Positions 44,441 through 57,005 are shown, counted from the first letter of the stretch. The stretch is DNA of 64,000 nucleotides from Norana najaformis (GCA_964023275.1 OZ029927.1:12937226-13001225); one strand, 5' to 3'. Made by a program: numbers and translations. The notes: generated from the letters alone by a model not told the origin.

Positions 44441-45075
44441 AAATGTATGTTTGTGTATGTACATCGCTGTGTGCGTTTGTGTGCATCTCTATGTATGTAT
44501 GTGTGTACATCTCTATGTATGTATGTATGTATGTATGTATGTATGTGTAGGCCCCTATATTTTTATGTATGTGTGTGTACATCTCTGTCTGTGTGTGTAC
44601 ATCTCTATGTATTTATGTGTGTGTACATCTCGGTATGTATGCATGCTTACATCGCTATGTATGGGTGTATGTATGTATGTAACCTAGTGTACATCTCTAT
44701 GTATGTGTGTGTACTGTGTGTGTACATCTCTGTTGATGCCATTGCTGACATGTATAATTATATATGTATATAAACACATTTGCATATAAACACATACATA
44801 CACACATACATCTGTATGTTATATGTTTATATTCAAATGTGTTCACACGCATATGAGAAAGATAGGCTTACACATAAACAAGAGCGGCGTATGAACGTTT
44901 CTGCGACTGCGTGTTGGTTAGCGTAAGTCCGTATTTGGAAGTGTCTGTCTGTCTGTCTGTCTGTCTGTCTGAACATACGAATGTATAATGCCTGTCTGTA
45001 TGTGTATGTATGTCTGTCTGTCTGTCTTTCTGTCTGAACATAGATATGTATATATGTATGTCTGATTGTGTATGT
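44440..45075. repeat. ATGT, ACAT and TGTC simple-repeat field
   Basis: ATGTATGT and GTGTACATCTCT units to about 44830, then TCTG/TGTC runs at 44940-44972 and 45008-45035. No gene. Confidence 0.9.
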
Positions 45076-45289
45076 CTGTTGAAGGACATCAACATCTTTT
45101 GCTAGTTTCAGAAGCTTTTGCGGCACATTCAGCACAAATCCATTAGAACGCTTGGCATTGTCCACTCTAACTATACATTTGTTCAGCAAAACGCCCAAAG
45201 AGGTTACCGCAGTTAAGTGGAAAATTGTCCTTTGGTCGTGGAATCGGTTGCAACCGGTTCTTTACATTTTTATTTACATTCACTTTATT

Positions 45290-45450
45290 GCTATTATTTC
45301 TGAATTTATTTAGCGCCACTATCTAATGACTTAGCATCAATCGATGGCGCCGAGCAATTGTGAGTGAAGGTCCTTACACAGTAACCGTTTCGGAAGCCCG
45401 TACTCTCCGCGTTACAAGCCGAGCGCTCTATCCAATATACTACCGTGTCC
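45290..45450 (-). mobile_element. tRNA-derived SINE, minus strand
   Basis: In reverse: CGGTAGTATATTGGATAGAG, CGCTCGGCTTGTAACG, then CAATTGCTCGGCGCCATCGA and a body ending AAATTCAGAAATAATAGCAA. It is homologous to 1615-1775. Confidence 0.75.
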
Positions 45451-45454
45451 CACT

Positions 45455-46330
45455 TTGTGCACTAAAAGTTGAAATAAAGGCTTATTGACTTTTCCTTCTT
45501 GCATCTGGAGTTAGACCGACATCCGCCAGCGCAGCAACGACGAGGCATTCTTCAAATTCGGTTTCGGTTTTATAACATTTATTTAACGAAAAATTTTGGT
45601 TAAATTAAAGGCGTATTTGTGTTTAAGCTGAGAAGTTTAGAATGGGAAAACTGGCCAGGGTGGGATTTCTTGAAAAGGTGAATAATCCGTGCATAGGGCC
45701 TAGATCAATTAAGCGTTCTTCTTTATTTACAAAAACTAAAAATTAAAAAAGGTAACGTCGAATGCGTTCCGTGCAAGTATCCACGTAGTCTTATAAAGGA
45801 GTATTCAAAACTGAGGGGATACATTTGGAGATGTTCCAATGCGTAGTTTCTGCTAGTATTGCCAGGCTATTTTTGGCGGTCCATTAGGCCTGTCTAACTT
45901 AGAGCCACGCCCATACGCCAGGTCAAAGAGCGTTCCCGATACTATAACCATACCAAATTAAACCCAGTACGCATGCGTTATGACCGTGTTTCGCGTGTTT
46001 GTTACATGTAGGCCTATTTTGTAAAACTCGTCGTCAATTTGCCAGGCACGATCGATCGCCAAGATCTAAGGCAAATCAATTTAGTCTAAGTGTTATTATT
46101 CTCCTCGCTTCGGCTTCTAGGAAAATCTGTTTCCGTTGATTAATTCCGACAAATGGCCGACCATTTGTAACTCTTGCTTACAAACTAATTCAAAGATGTT
46201 TGTTTACATCTCGTGCAGACGGGACGTGGCGAAAGAGTTGGATCTACTGTCGGACTTCGAAAGCTTATGTCTACAGCCTGCAGTGTGGATAAACAAATTT
46301 GTACGCTGAGACTTAAAATTTGTGTTGTCT
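45455..46330. other. Intergenic stretch, somewhat CpG-bearing
   Basis: No reading frame of interest. Contains ACGCATGCGT (palindromic, around 45970) and several CGATCG words. No promoter can be defended. Confidence 0.4.
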
Positions 46331-46424
46331 CATCTGACGACTTCTATAGCGCCTTTATCGTAATCAATCGATAGGCGCTTAACTGGGCTAGGACAGCCTG
46401 CGTTGACATGGTGACCGTGTTTTA

Positions 46425-46570
46425 CATTGTATGTATGTATTTATGTATGTATGTGTGCATGCATGCATGCATGCATTTATGCATGTGTGTTTGCATGCAA
46501 GTGTGCGTGTATGCATGTATGTACGTATGTATGTATGTATGCAAGAATATATGTATGAATGTATGTAGAC
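46425..46570. repeat. ATGT/GCAT repeat
   Basis: TATGTATGT, GCATGCATGCATGCATG and TGTATGTACGTATG tracts. Confidence 0.9.
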
Positions 46571-47439
46571 AATATTTGCCTGTATGAGCTTGCTAAGCTG
46601 CAAATGCTGTTCGTTGCGACACTCGTGAATATTTTAGGAGCTTTGAGTTGAAGCCCAAGACAGGGTCTATCCAGATTCCGTTTCCGTTTCACCGCTCTTC
46701 CTCTCCTTCGACAAGTAATCTCCGACCTGGAAAGATTATCGATGGCATAAACGAAACAAAAACACGATAGCGGGAGGGTTGGTGAAGCAGGCGGCTGACA
46801 TATTATGGGCCGCTGCCACTAGAAGATGCACCGTATTGATGAAAATGTTTTCGAAAGTAAGTAAGTAAGTATTCTTTTATTAGCATGAGTCAAACGCCCA
46901 CACTTTACAACGACAATGCACACAGCAATATAATAAATGACATGAACAATGTAAAACTGGGTCTGAATGGCTACTTAATAAAATAATTATGGTTAAACAG
47001 TTCAGAATACAGAGCCACAACTATTGGAAAATCTAGTAGAATTGATAAATTGATCTACTGAAAAAATTACAATTTTCTATATTTATACAGTGATCGAACG
47101 ACAAAGGATCTTTTATGGAGCAACGTGTGAAAGTTTGGCAATTCAAAATTATGTCCCCTCTCCCGCAAGGTGAAACCGTGTGAGAGCTTAGCTGGAAGTA
47201 ACTGGTGAAGGCAGTGGTTAGGCTCCTGGATGCTTTTAAAGAATTTCAATTCAATTTTCTCGCAATAATAAATAAACCACAACAACTCAACTGGACATTT
47301 TTATAGCACCAGAATTAATTGCACAGTCTAGCTTTTGAATGGTTACCTTTTGCGGCTGTGACCTGCTGACTATTTTTTTTAAAATAATTTTTATGGTTAT
47401 ATCGATTGAAATCGCAAAACTGCAAATGTAAGGTAATTT

Positions 47440-48275
47440 CGACGTCAACGGCCTTTGCAGCCACAAGATGCCGCTAAACATTGAATAGTAAGTAAGTAAG
47501 TAAATGCCTTTGCAGCCACAAGATGCCGCTAAACATTGAATAGTAAGTAAGTAAGTAAATAAGTAAGTAAGTAAATATAACCAGTAGCTAATCGCACGTG
47601 CTCACATTGCTAATCGCAACAAAATCAAGGCCCTACTTAGGCACCATAAACGGCAGTTGACCGATGCTGTACAGGCCTATGCACATAAATCAACCGCTTT
47701 TACCACTTAACTCGGCCACTACCGCATTCGGATGGTGCCAATCCTAAGAACGGATCAAGGAAGAGGGCGTCGTTAAACAGTATTAAACTACCGGACGCCA
47801 GACCCAGATCCGAATTGGTAAGGTAAGGTCACCATCAACGGCCTTGCAGCGATAAGATGTTGTTAAACACTGGGTAATCGAAACTAATACTGCCTTGTTT
47901 TTAATGTATCGATTCTCTGTCAACGTTTCCCAGCAAGGCATGACCATCCCCTAATTTACTGCAAATAAGGGTGACCTGGCAATCGTAAGATGGCGCTCAC
48001 AATTATATTAATTACGACAATTAAGACACCTTTTAAACAACTTCGACCGGTGCTATAATTATACTAAACAATTGCGCTTAATCGGTGAAACTCCGCCACT
48101 GCCTTGTTTGGGGGTAGTGCCAGTCCCAAGCCTGGATAATGGAGGAGGGCGACGGCAACGGCCTTTGATGCCATAAGCTGTCTTTAAACTGAGGAACTAC
48201 TACTACTACTCAATCGATGAGTCAAGATCGTGTACGACTCTGGCAGCCATAAGATGTCGTTAAACATTGGGAACT
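47440..48275 (+). mobile_element. Cluster of short SINEs with GTAA or CTA tails
   Basis: The core word GCCATAAGATGNCGTTAAAC and variants recur at about 47455, 47515, 47850, 48170 and 48247. A leader such as GCCACTGCCTTGTTTGGGGG, CAGTGCCAGTCCCAAGCCT and AGGAGGGCGACGGCAACGGC precedes some copies. Tails differ: GTAAGTAAGTAA at 47490 and 47548, CTACTACTACT at 48200. Further copies: 49585-49690 (plus), about 49785 and 51165-51295 (minus); a core piece also occurs in intron 8 near 8990. Confidence 0.75.
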
Positions 48276-48282
48276 TCTAATC

Positions 48283-49567
48283 CATTGTTTTCCAGCCTGA
48301 GTGCCGCGGGCCCCAAGGGGGCCGTGAACCTGCCGTAGTGATGCCGCGGCTAGATGGCAGATTAGCAGAACCTAAAAGCTTTTCGCTTACAGTCGCATTT
48401 CTGTCGTTGACATGCGCAGATCTGCCTGAAAGCGATTAATCAGTAGCTGTTGCCTCTTATTTACTTACTTACTATTTACTTAATCCCTCTGTGTTAGCCG
48501 AGGATTATAGTGCGTAGTAGGATATGCAACTACAGCCGCTGAGCTGTAGTATGCAAGACAGCGATGCGAATCGACTTGTAGTTATTGATAAACTTGTAGC
48601 TTTTCGTCACAAAATTTCCATCTGGAGAAATGAAATGGAAACAACTGATTCTATTTCTATGTTTCCCCATACATTGCAAGCTGATCCTGGTGGAACTGTG
48701 TTGCATGACATTGTTACTGAGCACTTATCACACCTGGAACACAGTTTGCAGCATTATTTTCCTACTCTGAACACATCTGACAAAGATTGGATCATAAATC
48801 CATGTAATTGTCATCAGCAGTTGGATTTATCTGGCTTACAACAGTTGGAAAAGGAACGGCTAATTGATATATCTACTGACTGAGGTTTACACGCATGAGT
48901 TTATCTGAGTGTTGAGTTATGGTAGAGAAGGAACATGCATTGACTGGTACCAAAGCCATCGGCATACTTCTTCCTTTTAGCACGACCAACTAATGTGAAA
49001 AGACATTCTCTGCACTGACAGCATTAAAGCCAAAATACAGAGGGTGTTTAATGTCAGTGGTAAATGATTACATATGTGTTTGTCTACTTACTGTTAGCCC
49101 GTATTGACAATCTTTTCCGATCTTTGCAAAGTCAAGCGTCACGTTAGCTGTGGATTGACCTGTTAGATTCACCTCGTTTTTTCATAATATTTTTGCAGCT
49201 TTTTCTGTCAAAAAATAAGAAAAACTTCTGATTATCGCTACCGACATAGGCCTATAACTATTTTTTAAAACTTAAAGTTGTGTAGAAATAGTCGCAACAC
49301 TGCGGTTGAATACAAGGAATGTTTCTCGTCATTAAAGGCTAGTGCGGTCCATCCTTTCAAACGGGCAGCGGTGGTGAAGGATCTCACCCAATCAATTCAT
49401 TGCAAAATGAACAGGATCGGGGTCATAGGTCGCTATATAAAACTTATATATTTACATTTAAAATAAAGATCTAACTGGAAGAAAAATAAATGAAATTAAA
49501 TCCAGATGCTGTTGACCGATGATTTTTATTAAGGGTGCCTTGCTCTGAAAAAGTGTGGGGACCACTG
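48283..49567 (+). mobile_element. hAT-superfamily DNA transposon (ZBED/FAM200-like), internally deleted
   Basis: It is flanked by a perfect 8-bp duplication TTCTAATC (48275-48282 and 49568-49575), the hAT signature. Termini are imperfect inverted repeats: CATTGTTTTCCAGCCT on the left, CAGTGGTCCCCACACT as reverse complement of the right. The frame 48524-48883 (119 residues) reads VIDKLVAFRHKISIWRNEME, MFPHTLQ, LSHLEHSLQHYFPTL and DKDWIINPCN, matching the C-terminal part of domesticated hAT proteins such as ZBED5 and FAM200. After a stop, another frame near 48950-49055 encodes the dimerisation motif LLPFSTT, then FSALTALKPKY. At 1.3 kb the BED finger and catalytic core are missing. Confidence 0.88.
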
Positions 49568-50554
49568 TTCTAATCACTAGTACCTATACGCCTAGTCGCT
49601 GGTTGAAATTCAGCCACTGCATTTATTCGGGGAGTGTCAATCTGAAGCCTAGATGAAGGAAGAAGGCGATTCTAATAATTTTCGTTATGACACAAAGTCG
49701 GCAAACAGAAAATACATCTTAACCGCTCAACATCCATTAAAAAATTAAAATTGAAGGGTAAGATGAGATCGAATTGAACGGCTCTGGCAGCCGTAGAATG
49801 TCGCGGGTTATATTTATGAATATATCTGCCCAGATTTCGTCCAAAGTTCGGGGTTTTGGTATACACATATATGGTGTCGTATTCCATATAGACATTTATA
49901 TGTGAAATATTCACATATTTATTTTTTCGTGCTTCGTTTGTGTATGGCGCGGACTGAGGTAATATTCGTTTCTCCAGATTATATTGCGCCATTCAACATC
50001 GCTTCATTCATTTAACGAGGTTCTACGGGTATGCAAGGGTAGATAATGAAACTCTCGCTGGTCATTATACACGGAAGAACGACCCTTGTACGAAAGGCAG
50101 CGTTGGTTCATCCTATGGAAACAGGGAATGATGAAGGCAAGGGATGAGGACCTAATTTATGAGGCTCCATTATCCCAACTCCTTCCTTGGGAGTCAATCC
50201 CAGCCAACGATAAAAATTTACACGCACGCACGCCCACACACACACACGCATTCGCACATACAAAGAATCGCCCTTAAACATAAGTAATGGAACGAACTCA
50301 CCCAACCACGTGCATAAATAGCGAAATACCCATCAGGAAGCATGAAATATCTCCAACACAGATATATAGTGAAACAAACGCAGACATGCACATATTCACA
50401 AGGACAAACAATGAGACAGGCAGACACATAATGCTCCGAAAACTTCATTAGGGCCACGGTAATAAATTAATATTTTCAGGACATCAGTCGATGGTCGCCG
50501 CTAAGCAACATCGGTGTACATATTCACAAGGACAAATTCAGAACGCAGACTCAG

Positions 50555-50562
50555 ATACATAT

Positions 50563-50607
<45 letters not shown>

Positions 50608-50960
50608 AAGACAGACAGACAGACAGACGGACGGACAGACACATTCAGACAGACACATATTTATAGGCATATACAGACAGACAGACAGGCAGACAGACAG
50701 ACACATTCAGACAGACACATATTTATAGGCATATACAGACAGACAGGCAGACAAACGCACATTCATAGGCATATACAGACAGACAGAAGACAGATTCAGA
50801 GGCATATACAGACAGACATATTCAGACAGAGAGACATGTTCAGACAGGCACACATGCAGAGGCATATACAGACAGACAGACTGACTGACTAACACACACA
50901 CGCACATTCAGACGCATTATACAGACAAACAGACAGACAGACATACAAATAGACTGACAG
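50555..50960. repeat. AGAC tetranucleotide and derived 40-bp higher-order repeat
   Basis: CAGACAGACAGA runs at 50560-50640, then a larger unit containing ACATTCAGACAGACACATAT and TTATAGGCATATACAGACAG repeated several times to about 50880. Confidence 0.92.
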
Positions 50961-52257
50961 AAACGCACTCAGAAATACAGCCTTACGCTGACAAATACAT
51001 AGTCGCAAAAAACGTTCAACGAGGACCAATGATAGACCTACACTTCCGCAGATTGAATGCAGTGTATAAATGAATGGAACAAAAGCAGTGAAAGTCACAC
51101 AGACAGACAGCCACACAGAGACTAACTCGTGACAGTGGCGTAAGATCCCTGGTGAACCATCTGGCGATTAACAGCAGTTCCAGTGTTTAACGACATCCTA
51201 TGGCATCAAAGACCGTTGACGTCGCCCTCCTCCTTTATTCAGGCTTGGGACTGGCACTACCCCGCTAAAGGCAGTGGCAGAGTTTCCACTTCTGATAATA
51301 GAGATCGACGCTTATAATTATACGATTCTAATAAATGGATGAAATATGGGTGGATAGATCATAGAATCGACATGCGCTTAACTGCCGCCACCTGTCTGTT
51401 GATAGATTGATGTATTTCTCGTCTTCTGTCTCCTTTAAAAGGTCTGCGTCGAGTTCTTCATCAAAACGGAGTTAAATAATGTCATAATTTCATAGAAGCG
51501 ACGGCTGTGTTAAAGACCACACAAGACTTCAATCCGACTTCCGTTCAGTGGTTCGGTTTCGAAACATTATACCCTATCCTGTTCAGCCTACCTAGATTCA
51601 AACCCTGAACTCAGCGTTGAAAGACCGACGACACTTTTCCACTCCGCCACTAGTGGTGCCAAGGTTATGACTGTCTGCACAACTTATAAACAAAATAGGC
51701 TTAAACGCGGGCGTAATCCAGCTGTATGTATGAAATGGTGAACGCTATCTGGCTAATAATATGAGAACAAAACACACGTTAAGATAGGCGCCATACACTG
51801 GGGTAAAGATCCCAAAACCGGTCATTTTTTGACAATAGCGTTGATATTCTGAATATGTAGCCAGATTTCCCCAGAAGCTACTTTTTGCCAAACTGTAGAT
51901 GCCCTGTGCAGGAAAGACTAGTATATATATATATACACAAAAAATACATATGCACATAGACATTGGATACATATATATATCCAATTCACAACCATGACCA
52001 TATAGATCAGACACAGGTACAGTAGGGTAGGCCTGTAGCCGCATTCAGACTGGCCTATTTATTTCAAGAAGTATCTAGGGAGCCTAGTTCGGCGTAGTTT
52101 ACCCCCACCGTTCATTATTGAATGCAACATTGGATCTGCAAAACACTCAGAATGTTACGCAGCGTGCAATTGCATGAGAACACTTGTATAGCGCCTTTGT
52201 GAAAGTGTTTTCGTGCGATTTGACCTACATGCAATGAATGCATGGTAGGTTAATATC

Positions 52258-52700
52258 GACTGTGCGCATACAGAGGCGGATCCAGGACCTGAAGTTGGTG
52301 GGTAGTGATAGTGATAGTGAATTTTAGAGCCTACATGGAAAACAGTTAGAAAAATGACACCTCACTTTATTTATTTATTTATTTATTTATTATGGCACTT
52401 GTTACATGCTCCTCGAACCCAGGTAGTGACATCATGTGTTTTAATGGCTGCATCCCTTCGCCATTAATGTCTGTTAACATTAGACACAACTGTGCAACTG
52501 TGGCTCGTTCTAGATTCGACATACGCGCATTTTTCCTGATTGAAGCAGACACAAGTGTCTAGTCGAGTCAGATTACAGCAGCAGCGATGTCGAAGGATCT
52601 CATCTGATAAATTCATTGAAAAATCAGGGCCGAGGCCATACGGTCGCTATAGAAACACGTGCACATTTGCATTTACATTGAAAGGCCTCTGTATGCAATT
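52258..52700 (+). mobile_element. Decayed hAT-related fragment
   Basis: 52581-52656 matches 49365-49442 in the 3' half of the hAT element (shared GAAGGATCTCA, AATTCATTG, AATC-GGG and GGTCGCTATA words in order). Upstream it carries a TTTA tract (52365-52398). No transposase frame recognised. Confidence 0.5.
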
Positions 52701-53220
52701 TGTCAACGGTTTCATAACATAAGAAATTTATGGCATAATTCATTGGCCTATTTATTTAAACCTGGACCATGTGGGCCTACATTATCCACTATATAACTTA
52801 AATATAACATAAATATATGACTCAAAATAGCCATATATATAAGTCATTTAAGTCCTTTGTCGGCTGTAAGAGTTTATTAAGCTTCCATAAAGAGAAAATC
52901 CGGCTGTCGATGCGTTGATTGCGGACCGGTAGACAAAGCAATTACCTGGTGACGGGCGGTGACATCAGCTGGAATCAGTTTCCGTCTGGCAGGACCTTCC
53001 TGTAAGTGCCAAGAGAAGATCGGAGGCTGGAGCTGAGCTGACGCACAGGACGTCCTTCAACAGTAACTGGACGAGAAATACACCTCACGGCGGTTTACAT
53101 CAATCGGACGGAAAACTTCGAGTATTGATAAGGCCCTAGTGCAGGAGACAAGCGATACGTTACGTTGTCGCTTAAAGTCTTTGTCTACTGACTGTGAGCC
53201 ACCTACCGTCATAAATTATA
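52700..53220. other. Intergenic stretch, nothing recognised
   Basis: The part 52900-53170 is more GC-rich than its surroundings, but no frame, splice pair or repeat family could be matched. Confidence 0.4.
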
Positions 53221-53229
53221 GGCGCACCT

Positions 53230-53555
53230 TTTAGATCATGAATACAGACATAAATATATACAATATTATATAATAAATACATGATATATGCATACATATA
53301 TACGTAAATAAACGCATACATACCTACCTACTTACATACATACATACATGAATACAAACATGCTTACATACATACATGCATATATACAAACATACATTCA
53401 TACATACATGCATATCAATCGTATTATTATTACTACTACTATACATACATACATACATGTTACATACATACACACATACATACATACATTCATACATACA
53501 TACATACACACATACATGTTACGTACATGTATGCATACATATTCTTCAAGTTGCA
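53230..53555. repeat. ACAT tetranucleotide repeat field
   Basis: CATACATACATACATG-type arrays adjoining the 3' end of the following LINE, possibly grown from its tail. Confidence 0.9.
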
Positions 53556-54830
53556 AACTCGGAGGCCCTTCCAGCGCAACCATGGCGAAAGAGAACAGCT
53601 TTCAACTGCTGCTGAAAAGTGTATCATTTAGCATTCTTAGCCAGAAGGACACGCAGATCAAGGGGGAGTCAACACCACAAAGAATGCTCAACCACTGAGG
53701 AGGCGCGACATTGCGTCGTTGAAGTGCATGCCAAAGGAACAAGAATTTCACCTCGGGGTGTGGTGCGAAGATTTCCGCGCGCAGCCACACCCATTACGGG
53801 TAACAGAGCTGACACAAGTGGGAAGGCGTGGCATCGCCAGAACCACGTCGAAATCTTAAATTCGATGCGCTGCAAAACCGGCAGCCAATGAAGTATATCA
53901 AGCATATAATGCGATGCATGGTCAGACTTGGAAAAGCCATCAACAAGCCTTGCAACTGCGGACAGGATGCGCTCAAGCTGCCCAATGCCGTCAAAGGCTG
54001 AGCCGCATAGGTGACACTATATTAGTTAATTTTTAGTTATTTGTGCTCCTAATGAAAGTATGGACAAGGGTAAAGGCAGCACTGAATGAAAGAGAATGAG
54101 AAATGACTCGCAGGTGCTGCAGCTGGTAAAAGCATATACGGCAGACAAGATTTACATGATGAGAGGGAGTGAGTTCTTGATCAAACACAACAACAAGACT
54201 GCGAACGGAAATTGAAGACAAACTGAGTCAAGTCAGCTGCTACGGTCTGTTGCCCAGCCATACAAGCTGCGTTTCTGATGCACTGAAGCGTTACATGCAA
54301 GCTCCAAGTGCCGTGAAAGCATTGTTACTGCTGCAGCTTGGGCATCAGATGCAACACAGATAAGCCTGAATATTATCGTCATAGCGCTGGCTCAGAACCA
54401 CTGAAGGCCAGGACAGTTGCAATATCTGCAGTGTACAAGATGTAAAGCCGTGGGCCAAGACCAAAGCCCCCTGCGGTCGGCTAAAGGAAGTGGCAGCCCA
54501 GCGGGATCGAGCCGACCCAAAAACAGTGCAGGATGTGCGCCCATGCAAAGAGGAGCAAAACCATTCAAGCGACTTGCGAGATATACCAAAGCAGATGAAT
54601 AATCGGCAAATAAGAATGTCGTGATCGACCGTGTCAAAGGCCTCTTTGACATAAAACGGAGCCAAAAGGTCAATCTGGGCTCTATCCATATATGCCCGGA
54701 AGTAGACGAACCAAGACGGACGGAGTGGAATGGTTTTTCCAAAAACCAGACTGAATCATCGGAAGCAATTTTTTAGAATCTACATATGGTGTCATTTGAG
54801 AAGCAGGAATATCATGGAGCGTTCGTACAC
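53556..54830 (-). mobile_element. L2/CR1-like LINE, truncated and frame-broken
   Basis: On the minus strand, in order: LLPMIQSGFWKNHSTPSVLV (54795-54725), the RT motif-A region KEAFDTVDHDILICRLFICF and GISRKSLEWF (about 54650-54570), then LHWLPVLQRIEFKIST (about 53900-53850) and a degraded WNSLP-type C-terminus near 53660. The pieces lie in several frames, so the polyprotein is broken at a few points. The endonuclease is missing. The 3' end abuts ACAT repeats and the 5' side a CA repeat. A short relative lies in ACC intron 17. Confidence 0.85.
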
Positions 54831-55075
54831 ACACGCTCACGCACACACATACACTCACACACATACACTCACACATATACACTTACACACACTGACACAC
54901 ATACACTCACACACATACACTCACACACAAACACACGCAAACACAGGCATACACTTACACACACTCACACACCCAGACATACACTTACACACACTCACCC
55001 ACACACACACTCACACACTCGCACACACTCACTCACACACATACACACACGCTTACCCACATACACCAAACACGC
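54815..55075. repeat. CA-rich microsatellite field
   Basis: CACACACATACACTCACACA-type degenerate repeat, about 260 bp. Long His/Thr frames are artefacts. Confidence 0.95.
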
Positions 55076-55439
55076 ATGCGCGTAGATGTCCGGGTTGCTA
55101 GATAGTCACTGAGAGGCATTTCATCTAATGACCAGCATTGAAGTCGGAGACGTTATTACGAGAGCTTTGGGCTTGTGGTAACCGGACTTGGTTCTTGACA
55201 CAGCATCTTTGGACAACCCCATTGACTTGACGCAGCGCTCGTGAACAACTTAGTGCCCTGCGCTTTGGTTTTAAGTAGCGCTTTAGAAATTTCGAGTTTG
55301 CGATTACGATTACGATTACGAATCTGAAACAGTGATTGCTCGCTCAGAGCCAGATATAATAGAGATTTGAACGATAGGGTCCATTTTGGGTAATTTACTT
55401 GGAGCCCGACTTTTGAAGTTACGCCACTGAACAGGACAC

Positions 55440-55715
55440 CATAGCAACCTCCTATTGGTACATTCCTCTTTCACAGATCTTCTCCTGACTCTCCTTCTTC
55501 CTCTTATCCCTTTTCCCGCTACAATCCCAAACATCACCCAGGGTAGCTGCCACGCTGTCTCTCTACCTGACTTCTGGATCTTAACCTGGAACCCAACACT
55601 TTTGTCTATTGATTTTGTTTTGACTGAGCGCCTGTGAATAAGCTGGTTCCCGTGACGTGGTTTTCGTTGGGCGCTATAGAAATCTCGGGATTACAATTAC
55701 GATTACGGAGAAGAT
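55440..55715 (+). mobile_element. ATTAC-tailed dispersed family, fullest copy
   Basis: Runs from a pyrimidine-rich start through GGTAGCTGCCACGCTGTCTC, GATTTTGTTTTGACTGAGCG, GTGAATAAGCTGGTTCCCGT to GAAATCTCGGGATTACAATT and an ATTACGATTACGG tail. Homologues: 32163, 38191, 41150 and 41335. Either a SINE or the 3' UTR of a LINE. Confidence 0.75.
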
Positions 55716-56325
55716 GTCCTGAATGGTGTTCCACGTGGTTAACCATCCAAGTTCTAACCGGGCTCAGTGGTGCTTGACTTCTGACTTCAATGTGCTTGCT
55801 GGCTTCCTATCGATTTATGCGTTTGTTTCATTATTCTGTCAAACCTACACGACCTGTAGGTCATTTCATTTATCGGTTAGTTCGATCTTTATGGCAGTCA
55901 ATAGAACATAATGATACGGACAACAGAACGATGCTAACTGCACTCGACATCACTCGACAAAGTGTCCACTGCCGACTGTATTTTACGGTTGTAAATCTCG
56001 ACCAATTAACAAGGTCGACTTTAAGTCCATCGACAAGAAGCAGTGACCGCTTTAGGCAATAAATAGCTTTTAATTTTCTCGTAACTGATTTAGCAACCCT
56101 GCGAAACTGATATACAGTATGATATCCAAGTTTCTATACTTTAATTTCTTGGATTAAACGCTTAAATGTTGTACAGTTTAATTCAGGTAGATGCCAACTA
56201 ATTCCTGCAATGGATTACGATTACTGCTTGCGTTTCACTCCAGAGCATTACAATAGCAACGCTATAGAAATCTCTGGATAGAATACAATACAATAAACTA
56301 ATATGCAGTACAATACACTAAACTA

Positions 56326-56708
56326 CACTGTGTCCGGAAAAATTCCAAGGCTTTACGGTAAATATGAAAATAATTAGTAAACATTAATCGATTTTTAAAA
56401 TTCCAAAAACAGTTTAATCCTGAAATATTATTTGCACTATAATTGTTGTTTTGGCGTAAAAATTTTATAACAATTTTGTCTTCCTCGCTGAACGCCATTT
56501 TTCTAGCAACTTTCTTTACAAAATATAAAAATTCAAATACGTCACTGTGACGTAATTTTAAACGGGGGCCGTTAATAAATTACAAAGAATTTTGTTGGTA
56601 ATTATATATTTCAGGATTAAACTGTTTTTGGAATTTTAAAAATCGATTAATGTTTACTAATTATTTTCATATTTACCGTAAAGCCTTGGAATTTTTCCGG
56701 ACACAGTG
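56326..56708. mobile_element. 383-bp MITE with 103-bp identical TIRs (Tc1/mariner type)
   Basis: Arms 56326-56428 and 56606-56708 are exact reverse complements by direct reading (103 of 103), beginning CACTGTGTCCGGAAAAATT. The element is flanked by TA on both sides (56324-56325 and 56709-56710). The 177-bp core has no coding potential and holds ACGTCACTGTGACGT. It sits inside an ACAAT-rich tail of a neighbouring retroelement remnant. Identical arms argue for a recent insertion or strong arm conservation. Confidence 0.93.
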
Positions 56709-56785
56709 TAGTATTAATACAATGCAGCAAATTCGAATCAAACTGAACAAAATTGAATCGCAGGCATCAATCGATGGTCGCTTCA

Positions 56786-57005
56786 AGTCAAAATCGAAAT
56801 CCAAAATCCAAATTCAAAATCGAAATCCAAAATCCAATCCAAAATCCAAATCCAAAATCCAAATCCAAAATCCAAATCCAAATCCAAAATCCAAATCCAA
56901 ATCCAAAATCCAAATCCAAAATCCAAAATCCAAATCCAAAATCCAAATCCAAAATCCAAATCCAAAATCCAAATCCAAAATCCAAATCCAAAATCCAAAT
57001 CCAAA
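56786..57005. repeat. ATCCAAA/ATCCAA minisatellite
   Basis: About 200 bp alternating AATCCAAA and AATCCA units. From about 56823 to 57005 the plus strand contains no G at all. It gives long Lys/Ser/Pro frames (plus) and Phe/Trp/Ile frames (minus) that are not genes. It lies within the 3' region of the LINE remnant at 57055. Confidence 0.93.

Noticed and set aside
54682-55101. His/Thr-rich frames
   Set aside because: CA-rich microsatellite.
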